This document shows, piece by piece, positions 1-3,888 of a stretch of 9,731 nucleotides of DNA. The DNA is from CAYOPE01 sp964405805 (lineage in GTDB: Bacteria; Patescibacteriota; Doudnabacteria; UBA920; O2-02-FULL-48-8). A program made the translations under genes and the position numbers. The stretch is taken from NCBI GenBank assembly GCA_964405805.1, contig CAYOPE010000028.1, positions 1 to 9,731 of the forward strand, given 5' to 3'. The notes under the pieces were generated by a model. The model saw only the letters and a program-made list of their open reading frames with translations, was not told the origin of the DNA and did no database searches. The first letter of the stretch is position 1. Each line of letters opens with the position of its first letter.

Positions 1-55
1 TATTGAAACGCTTTCGTCGACGCTCGACTGCGACTGATGTCTTGTCTCGCTTCTG

Positions 56-75
56 CCCGTTCGAGTCCGAACGGG
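56..75. repeat. Perfect 8-bp hairpin near the left edge
   Basis: CCCGTTCG (56-63) and CGAACGGG (68-75) are perfect inverted repeats around a 4-nt loop. An overlapping alternative, GAGTCC/GGACTC, uses part of the same bases. No T-run follows on either strand, so it is not a standard terminator. On the minus strand it lies just downstream of the tRNA-like CCA end at 92. I see no convincing gene in 1-91. Confidence 0.5.
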
Positions 76-91
76 ACTCAGCTAATTCTTA

Positions 92-124
92 TGGTGGAGT
101 GGCTGGGACTCGAACCCAGAACCT
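92..124 (-). other. tRNA-like 3' half (T-arm, acceptor strand, CCA) without an adjacent 5' half
   Basis: Read on the minus strand, the segment has an AGGTT variable-loop-like stretch (124-120), a perfect T-arm CTGGG-TTCGAGT-CCCAG (119-103), the acceptor 3' strand CCACTCC (102-96), discriminator A (95) and an encoded CCA (94-92). No D-arm or anticodon arm is found directly upstream, where two hairpins lie instead. The exact acceptor complement GGAGTGG, followed by T and A as at tRNA positions 8-9, occurs on the same strand at 411-405, but tRNA-Lys and its terminator lie between. It could be a tRNA remnant, an integration-site half, an interrupted tRNA, or the 3' domain of a tmRNA whose other parts I cannot recognise. 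The T-arm is certain; the identity of the whole RNA is not. Confidence 0.6.
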
Positions 125-128
125 CGTC

Positions 129-185
129 GCAACTAATATACACTTCGCGATTTGCTTCGCAAATGCGCTACGGTATAATAGTTGC
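129..185 (-). repeat. Long imperfect hairpin upstream of the tRNA-like end
   Basis: GCAACTAATATAC (129-141) pairs with GTATAATAGTTGC (173-185) with one A-A mismatch. Inside it ATTTGC-TTC-GCAAAT (150-164) forms a second perfect stem, flanked by CGC/GCG with one bulged base. The arms are separated by 5 nt from the variable-loop-like start of the tRNA-like end, so the hairpin may be part of the same minus-strand RNA. Confidence 0.55.
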
Positions 186-191
186 TCCTCT

Positions 192-221
192 CAAAACAAA
201 ATGCTAAAGCATTTTGTTTTG
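192..221. repeat. Perfect 13-bp AT-rich hairpin
   Basis: CAAAACAAAATGC (192-204) and GCATTTTGTTTTG (209-221) are exact reverse complements around a TAAA loop. It could act as a weak plus-strand terminator, since GTTTTTAG follows, or be a domain of the structured minus-strand RNA that ends at 92. The sequence alone does not decide. Confidence 0.5.
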
Positions 222-266
222 GTTTTTAGCGGCAACTGCGGGATTTACCCCGCACCAAATAATTAC

Positions 267-298
267 AGAAAAAACCTAACGTTAGTTAGGTTTTTTCT
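267..298. terminator. Bidirectional intrinsic terminator after tRNA-Lys
   Basis: A perfect 14-bp stem (267-280 with 285-298) surrounds a GTTA loop, with AAAAAA on one flank and TTTTTT on the other, so both strands read as hairpin plus U-tract. On the minus strand it begins directly after the encoded CCA of tRNA-Lys and should end the tRNA-Arg, RNHCP, tRNA-Lys transcript. Confidence 0.85.
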
Positions 299-372
299 GG
301 TGCGCCCAGTAGGATTCGAACCTACAACCAACTGCTTAAGAGGCAGCTGCTCTACCATTGAGCTATAGGCGC
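298..372 (-). tRNA. tRNA-Lys(CTT)
   Basis: The minus strand folds as a full cloverleaf: acceptor GCGCCTA/TGGGCGC with one G-T pair, D-arm GCTC..GAGC, anticodon loop CTCTTAA giving anticodon CTT (Lys, codon AAG), T-arm GTAGG-TTCGAAT-CCTAC, discriminator A and encoded CCA. Its 5' end lies only 4 nt after the stop codon of the RNHCP gene, so the two are almost certainly co-transcribed. The terminator at 267-298 follows immediately. Confidence 0.96.
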
Positions 373-376
373 ATAA

Positions 377-697
377 TTATTTTGGTGCGGGGCCAGTTGA
401 GATACCACTCCCCGAAAGTTTAATTATTTGATTAAAGTCATCGTTTGGGGAAACTATATTTTTTCGAATCGCACCGCACTTCAGACATTTGTGAATGATG
501 ACGTATTCGCCATGATCCATCTGTGTGGCAATAGGCTGCATTAACCCCTGACAATTTTCAGATCGGTCTCCAGGATTTACATCCACGTGTTTGCTATACA
601 GACACTTCGGGCAATGATTGGTATAGCCATTGCCATGTACGACATTACCACAATGGTCACAGATAAAGTTTTCTTTTTTCTTTTGAAACGTTTTCAT
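377..697 (-). CDS. RNHCP-domain zinc-ribbon protein
   Basis: A 106-residue protein matching the small RNHCP family, whose biochemical role is not established. Visible zinc-ligand pairs are CxxC at 13-16, the family signature TNHCPKCLYSKHVDVNPGDR at about 27-45 with C29 and C32, and CxxC at 71-74. This pattern suggests a metal-stabilised nucleic-acid or protein binding fold. I chose ATG 697: in-frame codons further upstream only read through tRNA-Arg(TCG). No Shine-Dalgarno sequence is visible, and the start lies 8 nt after the tRNA CCA. The domain seems to end near residue 95. The last 11 residues (GSGISTGPAPK) are low in complexity and coincide with one arm of the inverted repeat around tRNA-Lys and with a tRNA-5'-like GGAGTGG motif. 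The stop is 4 nt from tRNA-Lys. Family assignment is confident, function unknown. Confidence 0.88.
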   Translation of the reverse strand: MKTFQKKKENFICDHCGNVVHGNGYTNHCPKCLYSKHVDVNPGDRSENCQGLMQPIATQMDHGEYVIIHKCLKCGAIRKNIVSPNDDFNQIIKLSGSGISTGPAPK

Positions 698-705
698 TTT
701 GCTGT

Positions 706-780
706 TGGTGCGTCCGGCAGGAATCGAACCCACATCACTGGTTCCGAAGACCAGCGCTCTATCCATTGAGCTACGGACGC
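706..780 (-). tRNA. tRNA-Arg(TCG)
   Basis: The minus-strand cloverleaf has acceptor GCGTCCG/CGGACGC, D-arm GCTC..GAGC, anticodon stem CTGGT/ACCAG with loop CTTCGGA giving anticodon TCG (Arg, codon CGA), T-loop TTCGATT, discriminator A and encoded CCA. The RNHCP start codon follows 8 nt after the CCA. The first base of the tRNA lies 35 nt from the start of the divergent HTH gene, so both promoters must share that gap. Confidence 0.96.
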
Positions 781-809
781 TTGATTTAACTTATAAAATA
801 TACCATAAT
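781..809 (+). promoter_or_regulatory. Promoter of the HTH/holA unit, predicted leaderless
   Basis: TTGATT (781-786), a 17-nt spacer and CATAAT (804-809) resemble a sigma-70-type promoter. A start 7 nt past the -10 box falls on the A of ATG 816, implying a leaderless mRNA. The same gap must hold the divergent tRNA-Arg(TCG) promoter. Confidence 0.55.
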
Positions 810-815
810 TTGGGC

Positions 816-1028
816 ATGAATAGCAAAGATGACCGAATCATGAATGTCGAGGAATTATGCACGTTTTTCGGCGTATCGAACCAGACGATCTGGCGCTGGT
901 GCAAGGCAGGTAAAATTCCGGCTTTCAAAATAGGCAGTCAGTGGAAAATCAGACAATCAGACTTAAACAAAATTATTAGTCAGAAACTAAGTAAAAAACG
1001 TGACGGAAAAAACCTCTCCCTCTTCTAA
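816..1028 (+). CDS. Small excisionase/MerR-type helix-turn-helix protein
   Basis: A 70-residue protein with a winged HTH of the excisionase/HTH_17 type at about residues 10-52. It reads MNVEELCTFFGVSNQTIWRWCKAG, then KIPAFKIGSQWKIRQSDL, the usual helix-turn-helix and wing ending in an arginine and a following helix. Such domains bind DNA as directionality factors or small regulators. ATG 816 is preferred because it coincides with the predicted transcription start; ATG 840 would also keep the whole HTH. Frames open further upstream only cross the antisense of tRNA-Arg. The 3' end overlaps holA by 29 nt in another frame, so translation is probably coupled. The target is unknown. No integrase or phage gene lies nearby, so a housekeeping regulator is more likely than a mobile-element factor. 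Confidence 0.8.
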   Translation: MNSKDDRIMNVEELCTFFGVSNQTIWRWCKAGKIPAFKIGSQWKIRQSDLNKIISQKLSKKRDGKNLSLF

Positions 1029-2049
1029 CATCTATTTATTCTACGGGGAAGACAGCTTCTCATTGAAAAGAAAAATTGATCGCTGGAAAGAAGAATTCGC
1101 TAAAAAATACGGTTCTTCCTCGATCAGTTTTTTTGACGCGCAAAGCTTGGATGAAACTGAATTGGTTAAACAATTGCAAAATGTTCTGGCCCCTTCATTG
1201 TTTGCCAGTAAAAAGTTAATCATCATCCGCGACGGATTGCCCAAGAAAGCTGACCAAGAAAAATTGTCTGAATTCTTGCTTGATTTGCCCAGTCATGTAT
1301 CGAAAGATGACTTTGTGGTTTTCTGGCAAAGCAGCAGGCCAGACGGTCGGCTGAAATTTACCAAACAATTTAAAGCGTTGACGCAAGTCACAGAGTTTGA
1401 ACTGCCTCACGGACAAGTTTTAAATCAATGGATCAAGGCTATGGCGAAAAATTTGGGCACTGCGATTTCGGATGCAGCAGCAGAGAGGTTGGCGGTATTC
1501 TTGGGCCGGGATCTTTTTGAAGAAAAAAAAGTCGCGGGCAGGGTAGTTGAGCGAAAGGAAGCGTTTGATCTGTGGGAAGTTTATTCAGAGCTTCAGAAAT
1601 TATCGAGCAACACTAGTGTGATTGAACCGAATGTGGTGGAAAGCTTGGTTAAACCAAAGATTCCCGATTCCGTGTTCGCACTCACAGATGCTTTGATTGC
1701 GAAAAATCAGAAAGCCACGTTTCAAGCTCTGGAAAATTTTCTTTCCACTTCCACGTCTGAAGAAAAGAGTCTTTTGATCCAAGTGATTGGTCTTTTGTCT
1801 GAGCAACTTCGCAGTCTGCTTGTGGTTTCTTTGTTTCAAACTCAAGGACTAAGCAATGATGATATCGCCGAAAAGCTTAGCTGGACTTCTGGTCGCGTGT
1901 TTATCACGGCTAAGCACACCAGAAATATTTCTGTGCCGAAAATAAAAGGCCTTTTAGGCCAGTTACTTTTGATTGATTCACATCTGAAAAGCCAGGATAG
2001 CAATTTTAAACTTGAGATTGATTTGTTCTTAGCTCAAGCCACTATTTAA
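1000..2049 (+). CDS. holA: DNA polymerase III delta subunit (clamp loader)
   Basis: A 349-residue protein, near the usual delta length of about 340. Delta opens the beta clamp as part of the clamp-loader complex during replication. The N-terminal segment NIYLFYGEDSFSLKRKI (about 10-26) and the strand KKLIIIRDG (about 70-78) match the RecA-like domain of delta, which in this family lacks a working Walker motif. The remainder is helical, and the C-terminus (LLLIDSHLKSQDSNFKLEIDLFLAQ) is typical of the delta collar domain. The start is GTG 1000: no ATG lies between it and the conserved YLFYGED region. It begins inside the HTH gene (29-nt overlap) without a clear Shine-Dalgarno sequence. Its last 21 nt overlap the 3' end of the convergent KGG gene. 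Confidence 0.92.
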   Translation: MTEKTSPSSNIYLFYGEDSFSLKRKIDRWKEEFAKKYGSSSISFFDAQSLDETELVKQLQNVLAPSLFASKKLIIIRDGLPKKADQEKLSEFLLDLPSHVSKDDFVVFWQSSRPDGRLKFTKQFKALTQVTEFELPHGQVLNQWIKAMAKNLGTAISDAAAERLAVFLGRDLFEEKKVAGRVVERKEAFDLWEVYSELQKLSSNTSVIEPNVVESLVKPKIPDSVFALTDALIAKNQKATFQALENFLSTSTSEEKSLLIQVIGLLSEQLRSLLVVSLFQTQGLSNDDIAEKLSWTSGRVFITAKHTRNISVPKIKGLLGQLLLIDSHLKSQDSNFKLEIDLFLAQATI

Positions 2050-2199
2050 ATTCGTAGTGCTGCCACCTTTCCTACCAGCACGTCTAGCTTTTTCGCGGTC
2101 GTTGGCGAAATTCCCCGGATTATTTTTTTTGCCCTGAGCTTTGCCGCCTTTGCGGCCGGCATCTGCATGCCCTTTGGAGTCTCCAAACCATGCTGTCAT
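2029..2199 (-). CDS. KGG-repeat stress-type small protein
   Basis: A 56-residue basic, glycine-rich protein with two AGRKGG repeats (residues 14-19 and 41-46) joined by a KKNNPGNFANDREKAR linker. This is the KGG motif of YciG/GsiB-like stress-induced proteins, thought to be mostly disordered; a molecular function is not established. An upstream Met at 2232 is possible, but ATG 2199 is preferred because AGGAG (2213-2209) sits 9 nt before it, one of the few clear Shine-Dalgarno sites here. It follows the ZIP gene on the same strand by 52 nt without a visible terminator, so co-transcription is plausible. Its 3' end overlaps holA tail to tail by 21 nt. Confidence 0.85.
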   Translation of the reverse strand: MTAWFGDSKGHADAGRKGGKAQGKKNNPGNFANDREKARRAGRKGGSTTNLNSGLS

Positions 2200-2251
2200 A
2201 TATTTATTCTCCTGTTTACTCAAACCTTTCAACGTTATTGTAAACCTGGCG

Positions 2252-2974
2252 TTACAGTAGTCTCGTGATTAGAAAAATGAAACCCACGCCCACAATAGTC
2301 ATGAAAATCGTTTTGACAGAGGACTTCTGGCTGTGCGCTTCAGGCAAAATGTCAGAAGCGCCGATGTACAGAAGAAAACCAGCGAAGAAACCAAGATAAA
2401 TTAGCAAGCCCCGGGCTTGAAGATGAAAAAACATTGTCGAGAGACCTCCTAGTATCGGTGCTGCAGCGTCGAGAGCGAGAAACCACAGAGATTTTTTCTC
2501 TGAATTTTTATTGACAAGCATGAGTGAGACAGTGTTGATGCCGTCTGAAAAGTCGTGAGCGATGACTGCTATGGCAACCAGAATTCCGACGGCGCTTGAT
2601 ACTTGGAAGCCAAGCCCGATACCCACGCCATCCAGGAAAGAATGGCCAGCAAGCGCTAGAGCTGAAAGCACGCCGACCTGTGGATGGTGATGTGGGCCAT
2701 AATCTTCTTCGTGAGAGTGGTGAATCAGAAGCCATTTTTCCAGAATATGGAAAATCAGAAACCCTGCGACCAGGGCTACCATTGGAACCATGGTTTGGAT
2801 ACTATGTTTCTGGAGAAGCTCAATAATTTCTGGTAGCAAATCAAATGCGATAAGGCCAAGCAATACACCGGCTGTGAAGCCGAGAAGCAGCTGCATTTGC
2901 CTACGATAGCGCAAACTAAACAGCCCGCCTAAAAAAGTGGAAACAAAAGTTAGAGCTGTAAGAAAAATTATCAT
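2252..2974 (-). CDS. ZIP-family metal cation transporter
   Basis: A 240-residue integral membrane protein importing or moving divalent cations such as zinc. Eight hydrophobic segments can be counted. The ZIP signatures are HSFLDGVGIGLGF (residues 111-123) in helix IV and HDFSDGINTVSL (140-151) in helix V, supplying the metal ligands H111, D115, H140 and D144. The loop between helices III and IV is histidine-rich (HHSHEEDYGPHHH, 85-97), as usual for this family. ATG 2974 is chosen over an upstream Met at 3055 because a strong promoter (TTGGCG, 17 nt, TATAAT at 2986-2981) puts the transcription start on this ATG, making a leaderless mRNA. The longer N-terminus would read through that promoter. 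Substrate specificity cannot be told from sequence. Confidence 0.92.
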   Translation of the reverse strand: MIIFLTALTFVSTFLGGLFSLRYRRQMQLLLGFTAGVLLGLIAFDLLPEIIELLQKHSIQTMVPMVALVAGFLIFHILEKWLLIHHSHEEDYGPHHHPQVGVLSALALAGHSFLDGVGIGLGFQVSSAVGILVAIAVIAHDFSDGINTVSLMLVNKNSEKKSLWFLALDAAAPILGGLSTMFFHLQARGLLIYLGFFAGFLLYIGASDILPEAHSQKSSVKTIFMTIVGVGFIFLITRLL

Positions 2975-2980
2975 GATCAG

Positions 2981-3009
2981 ATTATACCAGCCATTGACTT
3001 TTCCGCCAA
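2981..3009 (-). promoter_or_regulatory. Promoter of the ZIP gene, predicted leaderless
   Basis: On the minus strand TTGGCG (3009-3004) and a perfect TATAAT (2986-2981) are separated by 17 nt. The -10 box ends 6 nt before ATG 2974, so transcription should begin at the start codon itself. The spacer contains the -35 box of the divergent plus-strand promoter. Confidence 0.75.
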
Positions 3010-3022
3010 ACAGGGGTATAAT
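2994..3022 (+). promoter_or_regulatory. Strong sigma-70-like promoter for a short leader RNA and the tRNA-Arg(TCT) operon
   Basis: TTGACT (2994-2999), a 17-nt spacer and TATAAT (3017-3022) are close to consensus. The start should lie near 3029. It overlaps the divergent ZIP promoter back to back, so one polymerase would probably exclude the other. The first structure downstream is a hairpin and an intrinsic terminator, before the tRNA. Confidence 0.75.
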
Positions 3023-3028
3023 TATACT

Positions 3029-3093
3029 TGAAATGAAGCCTATATGACACAGCATTTAGGCTAAATGTACTTCCGCCTGTGGCGGATTTTTTT
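3029..3093 (+). ncRNA. Candidate small RNA or attenuated leader
   Basis: Between the predicted start near 3029 and the T-run ending at 3093 lies a transcript of about 65 nt. It could form AGCCTA/TAGGCT (3037-3042 with 3057-3062) and then the terminator hairpin. A four-codon ORF (MKPI, ATG 3033) lies in it, and only A/T-rich sequence separates it from tRNA-Arg at 3107. It may be a stand-alone small RNA or a leader that limits readthrough into the tRNA operon. AGGC (3058-3061) can pair instead with GCCT (3076-3079) of the terminator, a possible but short antiterminator. No known RNA family is recognised. Confidence 0.45.
3072..3093 (+). terminator. Intrinsic terminator upstream of tRNA-Arg(TCT)
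   Basis: TCCGCC (3072-3077), a TGT loop and GGCGGA (3081-3086) form a perfect 6-bp GC-rich stem followed by seven Ts. No plus-strand protein gene ends here, so it must act on the short transcript from the promoter at 2994-3022. Confidence 0.75.
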
Positions 3094-3106
3094 GTAAAAA
3101 TTAATC

Positions 3107-3181
3107 GGTCCCGTAGTTCAATGGACAGAACCGTGGACTTCTAAGCCACTGATGTTGGTTCGATTCCAACCGGGACCACCA
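3107..3181 (+). tRNA. tRNA-Arg(TCT)
   Basis: Cloverleaf with acceptor GGTCCCG/CGGGACC, D-arm GTTC..GAAC, anticodon loop CTTCTAA giving anticodon TCT (Arg, codon AGA), a short variable loop, T-arm GTTGG-TTCGATT-CCAAC, discriminator A and encoded CCA. The anticodon stem has an A-G mismatch at 31-39. The next ORF starts 5 nt after the CCA. Transcription probably comes from the promoter at 2994 by readthrough, since little room is left after the terminator. Confidence 0.95.
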
Positions 3182-3186
3182 AAAAT

Positions 3187-3501
3187 ATGAAAGAACCAAA
3201 AGTAGTTTGGCACAGTCTAGGTCATTCAGTCTTAGTTTTACTTTACGTAACTTTGGTAGGCACTGTGATGAGACACGCCAATCAATGGTTTCCGCATGAT
3301 AACTCTTGGACTCCAGTAGCGGTGCTTATGTTGTTTGTACTGTCGGCGGCAATTACAGGTACGCTGGTGGTAGGTAAGCCAGCGCTGATGTACATGGAAG
3401 GAAAAAGAAAAGAAGCTTTGCAATTTTTCGGCTTTACGGTCATGTGGTTGGCAATCTTAACTTTCATCTCTCTTCTGATTCTCAGTACTACTAGCCGATA
3501 A
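3187..3501 (+). CDS. Three-helix membrane protein, function unknown
   Basis: A 104-residue protein that I do not recognise. Three hydrophobic segments are visible at about residues 12-28, 42-63 and 80-100, with a short basic stretch (EGKRKEA, 71-77) before the third, probably cytoplasmic. No catalytic motif or signal cleavage site is seen. The ATG lies 5 nt after the CCA of tRNA-Arg(TCT) and no Shine-Dalgarno sequence is possible in that gap, so the mRNA would be nearly leaderless once the tRNA is cut off. The stop is 9 nt before tRNA-His, placing the gene between two tRNAs in one transcript. The frame is open and hydrophobic throughout, which supports a real gene. Confidence 0.75.
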   Translation: MKEPKVVWHSLGHSVLVLLYVTLVGTVMRHANQWFPHDNSWTPVAVLMLFVLSAAITGTLVVGKPALMYMEGKRKEALQFFGFTVMWLAILTFISLLILSTTSR

Positions 3502-3510
3502 AGCAAACTT

Positions 3511-3586
3511 GGTGGGTGTAGCTCAATGGTAGAGCACCGCTCTGTGGCAGCGAAGGCTGCGGGTTCGATCCCCGTCACCCACCCCA
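3511..3586 (+). tRNA. tRNA-His(GTG)
   Basis: Acceptor GTGGGTG/CACCCAC with the extra G(-1) at 3511 opposite C73, the identity element of tRNA-His. D-arm GCTC..GAGC, anticodon loop CTGTGGC giving anticodon GTG, T-arm GCGGG-TTCGATC-CCCGT, encoded CCA (3584-3586). There is a C-A mismatch at the top of the anticodon stem. It begins 9 nt after the membrane protein stop, and the YciI-like ATG follows 5 nt after the CCA. Confidence 0.95.
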
Positions 3587-3591
3587 AGAAT

Positions 3592-3861
3592 ATGTTATTT
3601 GTAGTAATAGGAACCAGTGCAGGTAAAAGCAGGGAAGAGATTATGGCTATCTACCCTCGACATAAGGAATTTATGGATAAATTTATAGCTCGAGGAGACG
3701 TGGTCGGAACCGGGCCGTTTCTAGATTTAGAAGGCGGCAATATGGCATTGTTTAGAACTCGAGAGGCGGCAGAGGAATTTGCCAAATCAGACCCATTTTT
3801 ACTCGAAGGGGTAGCGAACGAATACAAGATTAAAGAATGGGGTGACAAGATGTTATCTTAG
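3592..3861 (+). CDS. YciI-like (YCII-related) protein
   Basis: An 89-residue protein with the small ferredoxin-like fold of the YCII family. Family signs are the early strand MLFVVIGTSAG, a histidine in the first helix (YPRHKEFMDKF, H24), the GPFLD strand (41-45) and SDPFLLEGVANEYKIKEW (66-83), whose Asp-Pro-Phe is characteristic. H24 with an Asp has been proposed as catalytic in YciI relatives, but no reaction is established for this branch. ATG 3592 is chosen because an upstream in-frame extension runs through tRNA-His. The start sits 5 nt after the tRNA CCA (spacer AGAAT) and lacks a Shine-Dalgarno sequence. The efflux operon begins 27 nt after its stop, and readthrough is possible. Confidence 0.85.
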   Translation: MLFVVIGTSAGKSREEIMAIYPRHKEFMDKFIARGDVVGTGPFLDLEGGNMALFRTREAAEEFAKSDPFLLEGVANEYKIKEWGDKMLS

Positions 3862-3888
3862 TTTCAACATCATTTTAAGGAAAATCAC

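Larger units (their letters stand above)
248..392. repeat. Inverted repeat enclosing tRNA-Lys and its terminator
   Basis: The left arm (248-265, beginning CCCCGCACC) is the reverse complement of the right arm (374-392, ending GGTGCGGGG) apart from one extra base in the right arm. A further CAACTG (233-238) / CAGTTG (394-399) match lies outside. The right arm overlaps the last codons and stop of the RNHCP gene. The left arm also folds locally as GCGGG/CCCGC. In RNA the arms would form an 18-bp helix holding the tRNA and terminator in its loop. Confidence 0.6.

Noticed and set aside
3..368. Plus-strand ORF of 121 codons, and similar ORFs at 587-769 (+) and 3282-3587 (-)
   Set aside because: They run through the antisense of tRNA genes and give the typical spurious peptides (for example GFEPTT, GIEPAAF) produced by reading T-arms backwards.
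92..411. Complete tmRNA gene
   Set aside because: The T-arm and CCA fit, but the conserved tmRNA 5' motif and a resume/tag ORF with a typical hydrophobic Ala-rich end are absent, and a tRNA-Lys with a terminator lies inside.
699..815. Upstream extensions of the HTH, YciI-like and RNHCP proteins
   Set aside because: The added residues are translated tRNA sequence; promoter position or conserved domain starts favour the internal ATGs at 816, 3592 and 697.
816..1028. Excisionase of an integrated element
   Set aside because: The HTH type is shared by many small regulators, no integrase is present, and the overlap with holA points to a resident gene.
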